IMG/VR virus record: IMGVR_UViG_3300030116_000472
Coordinates: 1-53,637 of that record
Direction: 5' to 3' (one strand)
Length of the DNA stretch: 53,637 bases
DNA from: a virus
Part shown: positions 42,896 through 50,832 of the stretch, one piece after another
How positions within the stretch are numbered: the first letter of the stretch is position 1
Layout of the letters: each line of letters starts with the position of its first letter
Position numbers and translations under genes: made by a program
The notes under the pieces: generated by a model
What the model saw: the letters and a program-made list of their open reading frames with translations, nothing else
Told to the model about the DNA's origin: nothing
Database searches by the model: none

Positions 42896-44921
42896 GCCAA
42901 TTATTACCTATTTTTGATTCTAATAATAATGGCACATTAAAAACTATATTCCATCTTGTTTCTATTAGTTTGTTTAGTTCGTTATTTGTTTCGTTTATAA
43001 TACTGAGAACCTTTCCTTTCTCATCTGGATGAACATCAATGACAATAGAATCGTGTACTGTATTCACAATACAACTCTCCATACTGTCAAGCTTACTATC
43101 TATGTGCAACAAAGCAATAGGAACTATGTCTGCAGTTGCTAATGATTGCACAGGATAATTCTTTAGTTGTGTGTAGTGCGACACACCATTACGTTTACGC
43201 ACCATGTCAGGAAAAGCAAACTCTCTACCTGATGGTGTCTTGATCTTGCCTTTGTTCAAGGCTTCGGTTGCCAACTTCTTGTGCCACTTGGCTATACCAT
43301 CGTACTTTGTATTGAACTGTTTGTAGTACTGTGCTTCGGCAGGTGTCCTACCATACCCACTAGCTCCATACAAGGGAGCAAACGTATGAGCCTTTGCATC
43401 TTGGCGAGATATCTTTTGTCCTGCTTTAGTAATAACTTCTGCAGTATAACTGTGAACATCAAAACCTGTCTTCACTTCTTCAATAGCTGTGGCATCTTGT
43501 CCTAGGTAGGCAGCCACACGAAACTCTAGCTGTGCAAAGTCAGCTTCAAGTATCTGACCACCATCCCAACGTGACACAAATACTTTCTTGACAGGAAACG
43601 TGCCACCTCTAGGCATGTTCTGCATGTTAGGATCTGCACCACTAAACCTACCTGTAGCTGTCCTATGCTGTAACAATCGCACATGTAACTTACCATCCTG
43701 TTTGGTATGTGTCTGTATCCCATCAATGAAACTGCTCAAATAGGTATCAAGGGCAGACAATCTACGTACACGTTGTAAGAACAACTCGGCTTCTCTCATG
43801 CCACGTGATCGTGCTACCTTTTCAAGTATCTCAAGATTTGTTTTGCTTGTTGTGAATCCATTAGCACTCGCCCACTTAGGATTGGGTGGTGAGAACTTTA
43901 GTCCTGCCACAGCAGGTGGATCAGTATTAACAAATTGATAACCAACAGCATCACAAAGTACACATCTGTTGGGTTTTGCAAATGGAGTTCCATCCTTCTT
44001 TGTCTTCCTTACATAGCCTGTACCATAGCAAGTCTTACATCTAACAGCACGTTGCTTATAAACGACAGAAGATTTAGATTGTATAGCATTTCTAAAATCT
44101 TCATCTGACATGTATGGATCAAACGAATTTCCCCACATGGTTTTGTCACGTGGTTTACGGCTATAGATAATCCATGATAACTGTTCAGGACTATTGAGAT
44201 TGATTGGCATATCTCCCATCAGTTCTCTTGTCTGATGCACCAAAGCTTTTTCAATATCATTCTTTTCTTTTTCAAACTCTGAACGCACCTCATGTAACTT
44301 ATCCAAGTCAACAGCAAACCCACGCTGATAGATCTTGGCAAGACATACTGCCACTTGGTCAGTAAGTTCTGCAGTATCTCTTAGACCTGCGTTATCTGCT
44401 TGGTTGTACCTACGCATTAGATTATGATACACATCCTTAGTTGCAGATAGATCGGCACGTAGATACTCACACAGTTCTGCGTGTGGTATGTCACGTGTAC
44501 TGTATCCTTTAGCAAAGTATTCTTTGAGTGTATCAGACTTAGGAGTAGCACCATAGCGTTCAGCACAGGCTTCAAGTGTTAAGGGTTCTTTGACACCACG
44601 TTGTAGTATGTACTCATTGAGCATTGTGTCGTATACTTCACCATCATACTTGAAACCTGACTCCCATAGCCACATTAAATCATATGCAATATTGTGACCA
44701 ATTAAAAGAGTAGTGTTATCTAAATTTAATTGTAACTCTTCTTTGCCATTGAATGTAGGTTCAATCTGTGCGTGATCAAATGTATATATACGTGGTTGTG
44801 CATCTGCATCCACAGGCAGTATACCTACCATAACCAAACTATTGTCTGGTTCAAATGGATCAAGGTGCATCTTACCATCACGCTTTGTGACAGTATTTTC
44901 CACATCAAGTATTAATTTCAT
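42873..44921 (-). CDS. polA: family A DNA polymerase with DnaJ-like zinc finger
   Basis: A 682-residue replicative polymerase. The 3'-5' exonuclease has D6/E8 (LILDVEN), N77/D81 (GHNIAYD) and Y153/D157. A Cys4 finger follows (C295, C298, C320, C323; RCKTCYGTGY ... RCVLCDAVGY), like the DnaJ centre reported for HMO-2011 phage. The polymerase part shows motif A LEADFAQLEFR (D461), the O-helix R506/K510/F514/Y518, and motif C VHDSIVI (H623, D624). Residue 514 matches E. coli F762. ATGA overlap with the nuclease gene upstream. Confidence 0.95.
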   Translation of the reverse strand: MKLILDVENTVTKRDGKMHLDPFEPDNSLVMVGILPVDADAQPRIYTFDHAQIEPTFNGKEELQLNLDNTTLLIGHNIAYDLMWLWESGFKYDGEVYDTMLNEYILQRGVKEPLTLEACAERYGATPKSDTLKEYFAKGYSTRDIPHAELCEYLRADLSATKDVYHNLMRRYNQADNAGLRDTAELTDQVAVCLAKIYQRGFAVDLDKLHEVRSEFEKEKNDIEKALVHQTRELMGDMPINLNSPEQLSWIIYSRKPRDKTMWGNSFDPYMSDEDFRNAIQSKSSVVYKQRAVRCKTCYGTGYVRKTKKDGTPFAKPNRCVLCDAVGYQFVNTDPPAVAGLKFSPPNPKWASANGFTTSKTNLEILEKVARSRGMREAELFLQRVRRLSALDTYLSSFIDGIQTHTKQDGKLHVRLLQHRTATGRFSGADPNMQNMPRGGTFPVKKVFVSRWDGGQILEADFAQLEFRVAAYLGQDATAIEEVKTGFDVHSYTAEVITKAGQKISRQDAKAHTFAPLYGASGYGRTPAEAQYYKQFNTKYDGIAKWHKKLATEALNKGKIKTPSGREFAFPDMVRKRNGVSHYTQLKNYPVQSLATADIVPIALLHIDSKLDSMESCIVNTVHDSIVIDVHPDEKGKVLSIINETNNELNKLIETRWNIVFNVPLLLESKIGNNWLDTKDVA

Positions 44922-45490
44922 ATCTCATTCCTCTTTTTGAATTTACCATCAGAACCTCTGTGAATGTTCTTTTGAAAAACTCCTGCTATTTTTATTTCTT
45001 CTATCACATTTATAGCATCTTGTAAATCTATTTTAAACCATTCAAAAGATCTTTCTTTACAAATTTTATCTAGTTTAGCATGAGCCACAGTTTCTGCTAC
45101 GTGTCTATCAGAAAACTTTTTATAAAAGAGAAGTTTATAATCTCTGAAAGGACTACCTGTTTGATAATCTCCTAATCTATTATTAGATTCTACAGCTTTA
45201 CCTACTTTATACCAACCTTCCCATGCAGGATTGCACATAATATATACATCACCTGCTTTCTTGGTATCATATAATGCTTTAGAAAAGATTTGAATATCCT
45301 CAGGTGACATATTTTTAAATGTTAAACGTGATATGTTACCACCTTGCTGTAAATATCCCTTCAAAGTTCTATACTGATTCTTATAAAAGACAAGACCTTC
45401 TTCATTAAGCCTATGATTAGTTCCTACTTTTCTCCAAACGTAACCATCCCAACGTCTTCCATCTTCTCTTACTGTTCCTTTTTCTATCAT
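44918..45490 (-). CDS. GIY-YIG-like nuclease (T5orf172/MUG113 type)
   Basis: A 190-residue protein. Residues 80-165 (GDVYIMCNPAWEGWYKVGKA ... SPFRDYKLLFYKKF ... HVAETVAHAKLD ... RSFEWFKID) follow the T5orf172/MUG113 pattern, a branch of the GIY-YIG nucleases; VYI and YKVG stand for GIY and YIG. The N-terminal part resembles a phage HNH or DNA-binding region. It sits between helicase and polymerase genes in ATGA overlaps on both sides. A homing endonuclease or a replication-linked nuclease are both possible. Confidence 0.7.
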   Translation of the reverse strand: MIEKGTVREDGRRWDGYVWRKVGTNHRLNEEGLVFYKNQYRTLKGYLQQGGNISRLTFKNMSPEDIQIFSKALYDTKKAGDVYIMCNPAWEGWYKVGKAVESNNRLGDYQTGSPFRDYKLLFYKKFSDRHVAETVAHAKLDKICKERSFEWFKIDLQDAINVIEEIKIAGVFQKNIHRGSDGKFKKRNEI

Positions 45491-46710
45491 GCTAAATACC
45501 TCGCTGTTTTGTAGTCAAGCTCACAATGAATGACACCATGCCATCCTGTGAGTTTATTCTTGACAATGTTTAAATGTCTTTGGTTATCTTCCTCTTCCTG
45601 ACCCTCGACTACAGGATTCTTTGCAATCAAAAGCATAAGATCAGCTTCGGCTGCCTTACCTGTACGTGAGCCTTCCATCATGCTCTGGTTCAACAGAACC
45701 TTACCCTCTGCTTCTGCAGATAGCTGTGACATATAGAAGATACCACATCCATACTGCTTGGCTATACTACGTGCGTGAATTGCATTTGCTTTGAGTGCTT
45801 CATCCTGTCGAGCAAAGCCACTAGTCACAGCAAACTTGTCACCCATGTCAAGCACTACAATGTCAGGCTTGTATGCCTTACACACGCTTTCTACCCACGA
45901 CATATCCCTACCTGTTGCGTCACGTAATCGTATGTTCTTGCGTATAGGTTCGTATCTATCTCTAGCTTGGGTTGGATTTTGTTTTATCTCCTGCATTGTC
46001 ATACCTGTTGATGCAGTAAGGTATCTTGCACCTACTCTATGTGTACCCTCTTCATTACATAAGACAATACACTTAGCACCTTGTCGTGCAAATCCCTCAG
46101 GTGATGCAATCAAACTAGCATGGAATGAAGTCTTCCCTGTGTTTGGTCTTGCACCTACCTCAATGAGATGACCATCGTTGATACCCTCAAGCTTACGCAC
46201 AAGTGTAGGTATATTGAATGCCCACCTAGCTTCAAGATCGTTCTTAGCTAGTAGCGTATCAATATCAATGTCATCCCACTTGACGTTAAGATTAGGTGTG
46301 AAGTCATCACCATATTGTTCAAGCAACATACGTACAGGCTCAAGGCTAGTCTTGCTACCATTCACGTAGTCAAATCCTAGATTGGCTATCTCTTCACCAA
46401 TGATTTGTTGGAACAGTTTAGACAACACCTCTTGTGCTATGTCTGAACCCATAGGTTGTTCACGTTTTATCTTGTCAAACATAGCAGAGTATGCTGACTT
46501 CTGTGCAGTAGTCATTGATGGATTGCTTGATAAGAACAACGCTTGCACCTCATCAGGTGTGATAGTTCTGTCGTACTTGGTCATGCATTGGTCAATGATT
46601 ACCTTGATCTTTTGTGCATCCTTACTAAATATTCTAGTCGGACACTTAGCTCCTCTATGGTCATCATAGAATTGCTTATCCATTAAACTTCTTAGTAGTC
46701 CTAATTCCAT
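45487..46710 (-). CDS. replicative DNA helicase (DnaB/RecA-like)
   Basis: A 407-residue helicase that unwinds DNA ahead of PolA. Walker A is GARPNTGKT (186-194), Walker B IVVLD (284-288), with FYMSQLS (325-331) and the C-terminal QRHLNIVKNKLTG block typical of SF4 helicases. The N-terminal 160 residues are helical and may bind primase. It lies 1 base from the primase gene, so helicase and primase are separate genes here, unlike T7 gp4. Confidence 0.88.
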   Translation of the reverse strand: MELGLLRSLMDKQFYDDHRGAKCPTRIFSKDAQKIKVIIDQCMTKYDRTITPDEVQALFLSSNPSMTTAQKSAYSAMFDKIKREQPMGSDIAQEVLSKLFQQIIGEEIANLGFDYVNGSKTSLEPVRMLLEQYGDDFTPNLNVKWDDIDIDTLLAKNDLEARWAFNIPTLVRKLEGINDGHLIEVGARPNTGKTSFHASLIASPEGFARQGAKCIVLCNEEGTHRVGARYLTASTGMTMQEIKQNPTQARDRYEPIRKNIRLRDATGRDMSWVESVCKAYKPDIVVLDMGDKFAVTSGFARQDEALKANAIHARSIAKQYGCGIFYMSQLSAEAEGKVLLNQSMMEGSRTGKAAEADLMLLIAKNPVVEGQEEEDNQRHLNIVKNKLTGWHGVIHCELDYKTARYLA

Positions 46711-46711
46711 G

Positions 46712-47473
46712 TTATACTCCTGCGTTTTTTAGGTTGGTAATATCTGTTTCGTTTCTCATCTTCAAGTCATCAGTTAGCTTCAGAACTTTTACTGTGTCTA
46801 CGAATGGTCTTAGTTCTTTAGCAAACTGCATAGTCTTCGGTAGTGCATCAGGATCTAATGCAACTATTGCCGTTGAGAATTGTGATAAGTATTCCTTGTG
46901 TACTACAGAGAGTGACGTACCCAACACAGCCAAACCAACAAAGCCATCAATCTCTCCAACAGCTACGGCACTTATACAATCCTCAACAACTACTGCCACC
47001 TTACCACATCCGTAGGTGTATGGCAACCCTGTATTATTATATCTTCTCCATTTCGGTAATCTTTTTTCTTTCATTGCTCTGCCTATGGCATCCACACATC
47101 TATAGTCTTTGTAGATTGTAAATACTGCACGTTCTTCTTTCACGTCATACATCACTTCTACATCTGCAGGTAGATTCCATTTGTCTACAAACTCCTGCAC
47201 GTGTGGTGGATGGTATACGAGAAACGATGGCATATCCCACTCATACTTATCTTCTAGTGGTTTGGGTGATAGTGACTGTCTTATATCATTAGCAGTCAAT
47301 GACACACGCTTACCACCACTCACATCACAACTAGCTTTGTAGCAATTCCACAACAAGCTACCCATGTGATTCGTGATAGTAAAAGTCTTGTGTCCTCTGC
47401 ATACAGGACAGTTAACTCTCTTCGTTTCACCATTCTTGACATCGTAATCCCATATTCTCCACATACTATACAC
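46712..47473 (-). CDS. DNA primase (zinc-binding + TOPRIM)
   Basis: A 253-residue primase. The N-terminal zinc ribbon has C22, C25, C44 and C49 (VNCPVC ... WNCYKASC). The TOPRIM part shows E164 in VVVEDCISAV and D207/D209 in ALDPDAL. These are the metal-binding residues for RNA primer synthesis. The start at 47473 overlaps the integrase gene by 8 bases; ATG at 47464 would remove the overlap. Works with the adjacent helicase. Confidence 0.88.
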   Translation of the reverse strand: MYSMWRIWDYDVKNGETKRVNCPVCRGHKTFTITNHMGSLLWNCYKASCDVSGGKRVSLTANDIRQSLSPKPLEDKYEWDMPSFLVYHPPHVQEFVDKWNLPADVEVMYDVKEERAVFTIYKDYRCVDAIGRAMKEKRLPKWRRYNNTGLPYTYGCGKVAVVVEDCISAVAVGEIDGFVGLAVLGTSLSVVHKEYLSQFSTAIVALDPDALPKTMQFAKELRPFVDTVKVLKLTDDLKMRNETDITNLKNAGV

Positions 47474-48584
47474 CTTCCTGTTGCTTCAACGCAGATGATA
47501 CCCACTTTTTTCTAGTTGTCAAGGCATTTGTTGCTGACGCTAGAGTATTTTTCATGTAAGGCTTTACTGATGCAGGGTTAGTATGCCCACTCACCGACAT
47601 GATTTGTGGTAGTGGCACACCACCATCAACCATCTCCATTATACCTGTCCTACGTAAGTCCATGAGTCGTTTGTTACTAGGTATACTGTTTCTGTCCATG
47701 AGTATTCTACCCTGTTTAGATACTTGCTCTAACGTATAGGGCAGGTACTCACCTTTTGTAGGTAGTGTTCTTGGTGCTACGTAGGGTTGAAAGCCAAAGT
47801 CTTTGTGTTGTCTAGTCAACATCTCTCGCATCTCCTCATCAACAGGTATCTCTACCTTTGCTCTACGTTTGGACTGTTGTAGATATAACACAGTAAAGTT
47901 CTCATCAAAGTTATCCCACTTCAAAGTACGCATGTCACCTAGTCGCTGACAGAAAGCATATGCCATGTGTATGATAAGTCCTATGTTACGTGTATGATAT
48001 AGACTATAGGCATCATCAAGCACTCGTTCTACTTCAAGCTTAGTCCATACATCTGTACGCTTGAGTGCAGTAGTACGTTTGATACGTGCAAAAGGATTCA
48101 CCTGTATAAACTCTTGGTCTATCGCCCAATTATATACAGTAGACAGACAACTAGTGATGTGATTAGCCTGTGTCACACCACGTTCAAGCCATTGTTGGTA
48201 ATGTTTCTTGGCTAGTTTAGTTCCAATCTTCTTTATTGTGTACCTACCTAGTGTCTTTTCTGCAACAGATAGAAAGTATTTATAATCTTTCTGTGTTTTA
48301 GGCTTGAGTTTATCCCAACCATACGAGGACATATAGTTGTATATCAATGTATGTAATGTGACATTGTTATCTAAGAAGTCACATCGCTTGGTAACAAGAT
48401 AGTGTTGTGTTATCTCATTGTTGAGTATGGCTGCAAGCATGTACGCTTCATTCCTATCTGTACCTAACGTCACACGTTTGGCTATGCCTTGTTCAATAAG
48501 TTTGTTTGGTGGATTAAATCTGTAAACAGTTTCACCATTAGCATTGACTCTGGCTTGTGTATATCTTGGTAGTTTCATTGGCAA
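47466..48584 (-). CDS. int: tyrosine recombinase/integrase
   Basis: A 372-residue site-specific recombinase. The catalytic residues are R214 (CQRLGDMRTL), R311 (MDLRRTG), H334 (VSGHTN) and Y343 (VKPYMKNT); the box II His of HxLRRT is Met (M308). An N-terminal core-binding/SAM-like domain occupies about 70-170 (ending LSTVYNWAIDQEFIQVNPF). Full length. It sits inside the early operon between a membrane protein and primase, not near a recognised repressor or att site. This suggests, but does not prove, a temperate life cycle. Confidence 0.9.
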   Translation of the reverse strand: MPMKLPRYTQARVNANGETVYRFNPPNKLIEQGIAKRVTLGTDRNEAYMLAAILNNEITQHYLVTKRCDFLDNNVTLHTLIYNYMSSYGWDKLKPKTQKDYKYFLSVAEKTLGRYTIKKIGTKLAKKHYQQWLERGVTQANHITSCLSTVYNWAIDQEFIQVNPFARIKRTTALKRTDVWTKLEVERVLDDAYSLYHTRNIGLIIHMAYAFCQRLGDMRTLKWDNFDENFTVLYLQQSKRRAKVEIPVDEEMREMLTRQHKDFGFQPYVAPRTLPTKGEYLPYTLEQVSKQGRILMDRNSIPSNKRLMDLRRTGIMEMVDGGVPLPQIMSVSGHTNPASVKPYMKNTLASATNALTTRKKWVSSALKQQEGV

Positions 48585-48799
48585 AAGTTCCTTCCTATTT
48601 TACAGTTAGCAGTAGGTTTGCACACCCTTTCATGTTTAGCATTCTCCCAACAATCGCCATCAGGTATGTGCATCCTGACAAATGTATCCCACGTACCCAT
48701 AGATACAAACAGTATCATGGCAGGGAATACTAACATAAAAAACACTATCGCTAAAAACGATAATCCAAATCCCTCATTATGATATGGTTTATTATTCAT
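48575..48799 (-). CDS. small membrane protein with four Cys
   Basis: A 74-residue protein with one membrane helix (SFLAIVFFMLVFPAMILFVS) and a hydrophilic C-terminus carrying C50, C60, C66 and C73. If the C-terminus faces the periplasm, two disulfides are possible. It overlaps the integrase start by 10 bases and the DoxX-like stop by 4 (ATGA). Its pairing with the DoxX-like gene suggests a shared membrane function. No family recognised. Confidence 0.6.
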   Translation of the reverse strand: MNNKPYHNEGFGLSFLAIVFFMLVFPAMILFVSMGTWDTFVRMHIPDGDCWENAKHERVCKPTANCKIGRNFCQ

Positions 48800-49203
48800 A
48801 ATCTATTTCCTCTCAATGCAAAATATAATCCACCGACCCAAAGTAATACATGAAGATTATCATAGAACAATACATCAAGTATACTTTCTGGATCACCAAC
48901 CCATATTACTCCTGTCATAATACAACAGATAGTAATGCCACTAAATCTGGTGATCATATCTCCCACCCAATCAGGCACTTCATACATCCATTGTACATTC
49001 ATAACACCACCTACAAGTAAACCTATACCTGCAAGAAACTCTCCATAGGTTACAACCCACCATGTCAGATACGATAACCCATACGATTCAGCTTCAGCTA
49101 TATCGACAGGCATCTTCCACCAACCTTGTTGGATGAACACAATGGCTAAAGGTATTCTCCATAGCCAATGTGATTGGCAAAACTCTGGTATTTTACTAAG
49201 CAT
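48796..49203 (-). CDS. DoxX-like membrane protein
   Basis: A 135-residue protein with four hydrophobic segments. RIPLAIVFIQQGWWKMPV at the first helix, YGEFLAGIGLLVGGVM in the middle and ITRFSGITICCIMTGVIW fit the DoxX family (R..LA..F...G..K, then E...G..L). DoxX proteins sit with oxidoreductases in bacterial membranes; none is seen here. Its role in a phage is unknown. It overlaps the DUF932 gene by 8 bases and the next membrane protein by 4. Confidence 0.55.
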   Translation of the reverse strand: MLSKIPEFCQSHWLWRIPLAIVFIQQGWWKMPVDIAEAESYGLSYLTWWVVTYGEFLAGIGLLVGGVMNVQWMYEVPDWVGDMITRFSGITICCIMTGVIWVGDPESILDVLFYDNLHVLLWVGGLYFALRGNRL

Positions 49204-50089
49204 ATTTTATCCCCCACTTTCCTGCAACAGTAGAGTTATGTCTTGAGTTTACTAAGTCACTCCATACAGGAGAATCAATCCACTTAGCTACCTCTTGCTC
49301 ACGCTTCCACATGGTGATAGCTTTCGTATCATTACCTGTGTTACGTACTGTAAATCCATTACGTTCATCACCATACGTAGCGTAGTTAGTAAACGCTGAG
49401 TAAAGAGCAAAGAGATTCTCTCCACGTTTACGTGATTCCTCTCTGTACAGAGCAAGCATCTTGTCTGATTTCTTTTCGTTACCCATCATGTAATCAAGCA
49501 CAGACTTAATGCATAGTCTTTTGGTACATATGGTTGCCCACTCTTGCATCTTCTCTGCTTCACCCTCAAAGTTTACAACTGAATCAGCCAACTCACCTTG
49601 AAAGATATCAACATTAAACATTGAAGTATTCTTTTTCTTGAGGTAGTTGTGATCACCTGTCACCATACCATTAAGACAGAACCCATCAATCAAGCCATAG
49701 AATACTTGATTAGAACATCTGCCATCTACACCATGTAAGGCAACCATTCTTTTGAATACTTCTGTTTCATGTGTGTCACTAGTGATAGTGATACTGCTAT
49801 CTTTGAAGACAGCATCAAGCATTACGAATGCTCCATTACGTGCAGATCTCCATCTCTTATCTGCCAAGATGCAGTTGTCTTGACCTAGTGTTTCCTCTGC
49901 TACAGACCACACTTTGTTGAAGTATTCACCATGACTAGTGAGAGCATAGCTATCACCTACTATACCTAGATACTCACCATCATACTCATTGACAACATAA
50001 GATTGTCCTTTAAATTTAGTGGGTTCTTTGCTTACCTTAAAGTCATACTGATAAGGTATGTTTAAACTGCTTACATAATCTAAAGCCAT
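49196..50089 (-). CDS. DUF932 phage/plasmid-like protein
   Basis: A 297-residue protein. GIVGDSYALTSHGEYFNKVW, CSNQVFYGLIDGFCLNGMVT and the helical C-terminal half are the DUF932 pattern, a family common in phages and plasmids and of unknown function. It is the first gene after the strong promoter at 50128-50155 and has an AAGGAG site. High early expression implies an important early role, perhaps in host takeover or replication (inference). Confidence 0.8.
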   Translation of the reverse strand: MALDYVSSLNIPYQYDFKVSKEPTKFKGQSYVVNEYDGEYLGIVGDSYALTSHGEYFNKVWSVAEETLGQDNCILADKRWRSARNGAFVMLDAVFKDSSITITSDTHETEVFKRMVALHGVDGRCSNQVFYGLIDGFCLNGMVTGDHNYLKKKNTSMFNVDIFQGELADSVVNFEGEAEKMQEWATICTKRLCIKSVLDYMMGNEKKSDKMLALYREESRKRGENLFALYSAFTNYATYGDERNGFTVRNTGNDTKAITMWKREQEVAKWIDSPVWSDLVNSRHNSTVAGKWGIKYA

Positions 50090-50120
50090 TTGTATATCTC
50101 CTTTTCTATTATTGCAACTG

Positions 50121-50132
50121 ATAACTAGTTAT
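50121..50132. promoter_or_regulatory. 12-bp palindrome overlapping the -10 box: operator candidate
   Basis: ATAACTAGTTAT is a perfect palindrome that overlaps the TATAAC -10 box of the DUF932 promoter. The other two copies of this promoter lack it. This is the position where a repressor could block transcription. The only HTH candidate in the early operon is the 111-residue protein at 52692-53027. Confidence 0.35.
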
Positions 50133-50155
50133 ATCACATATATAAAATATGTCAA
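50128..50155 (-). promoter_or_regulatory. promoter for the DUF932-to-replication operon (TTGACA-16-TATAAC)
   Basis: On the - strand, TTGACA (50155-50150) and TATAAC (50133-50128) with a 16-base spacer, in a 67-base gap between the SleB-like gene and DUF932. The extended form CTTGACA...TATAACTA equals that at 12694 and 42867. It would drive the genes leftward: DUF932, DoxX-like, integrase, primase and helicase. Confidence 0.7.
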
Positions 50156-50156
50156 G

Positions 50157-50546
50157 TCACTTATAAAATATATGATCACCAACACGCTTGACTACACGTA
50201 AACTATCTGCCCAATATGGATTGACAGATGTAGTGTGATAGTGTGTCGCACCATTGACCACATCAATATTATTGTTTTCATCTAACATCATTGAAGCTAG
50301 ATACTGTGACTTCTCCCATGCTTTCTTCTCATGTGGTGTGTCACTTGCACCATCACAAGTCCAAGAGAAAGCACATATACTCTTACCTTTCTGATACACT
50401 ACGTCACATACTGTGTTAGGATAGTGTTTACTTGCTACTCTGTTGATAGTTACCTGTGCTACTGCCAACTGACCTGCCGTACTCTGATCACGTGCTTCGT
50501 GATATATGTTCAGAGCTAGACACATTAACGCACTCTTGATTATCAT
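50157..50546 (-). CDS. SleB-like cell wall hydrolase
   Basis: A 129-residue protein of the SleB/CwlJ hydrolase family. ALNIYHEARDQSTAGQLAVA carries the catalytic Glu (E17), followed by CAFSWTCDG and a C-terminal GATHYHTTSVNPYWADSL. The family cleaves peptidoglycan glycan strands. The ATG at 50546 is chosen because ATGA links it to a 20-residue frame; a longer frame to 50696 adds only unrelated sequence. It is an early-arm gene, separate from the M15 endolysin. The N-terminal IIKSALMCLAL is mildly hydrophobic but short for a signal peptide. Confidence 0.82.
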   Translation of the reverse strand: MIIKSALMCLALNIYHEARDQSTAGQLAVAQVTINRVASKHYPNTVCDVVYQKGKSICAFSWTCDGASDTPHEKKAWEKSQYLASMMLDENNNIDVVNGATHYHTTSVNPYWADSLRVVKRVGDHIFYK

Positions 50547-50605
50547 ATGAATACTTCCCAAGTGTACGCTATTGCTATGATTAATAGCATGATTGCATTC
50601 CTCAT
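50543..50605 (-). CDS. 20-residue hydrophobic peptide between two ATGA overlaps
   Basis: A micro-frame whose ATG (50605) overlaps the stop of the upstream gene and whose TGA overlaps the SleB-like ATG, both as ATGA. Residues 4-14 are hydrophobic (AIMLLIIAIAY). The exact double coupling suggests it is translated, perhaps as a small membrane peptide, or acts as a translational bridge. Confidence 0.4.
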   Translation of the reverse strand: MRNAIMLLIIAIAYTWEVFI

Positions 50606-50832
50606 TTTGTAATCTCCACTTCATTAGTTGTTTCAATCCATACCTTTGCACCACAAGACAAAGGTTTATCAGGTGAATAGACAACTTCACTATCACCTAG
50701 AATCTTTACCCTATGAGCATAGGTATTGGTCTTACCTTTTTTAATTGTCAATACAGGAAAGTTTGCTCCTGTCTTGAAGTTAGTTCTAATCACGTGTTGA
50801 TTAACGTGTATACGAGTCTTTGCTTTTCTCAT
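50602..50832 (-). CDS. small conserved phage protein
   Basis: A 76-residue basic, beta-rich protein: KAKTRIHVNQHVIRTNFKTG, VLTIKKGKTNTYAHRVKILG and VVYSPDKPLSCGAKVWIETT. I recognise this as a widespread small phage protein of unknown function. It starts in a TAATG overlap with the nucleotidase gene and ends in ATGA. One Cys; no membrane segment. Confidence 0.72.
   Translation of the reverse strand: MRKAKTRIHVNQHVIRTNFKTGANFPVLTIKKGKTNTYAHRVKILGDSEVVYSPDKPLSCGAKVWIETTNEVEITK

Noticed and set aside
47466-50156. attP site or tRNA fragment near the integrase
   Set aside because: I looked for tRNA 3'-end-like sequence and direct repeats in the flanking gaps and saw none; a genome comparison would be decisive.
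50547-50696. N-terminal extension of the SleB-like gene
   Set aside because: The extra 50 residues are unrelated to the family and overlap two better-supported frames; the ATGA junction marks the start at 50546.
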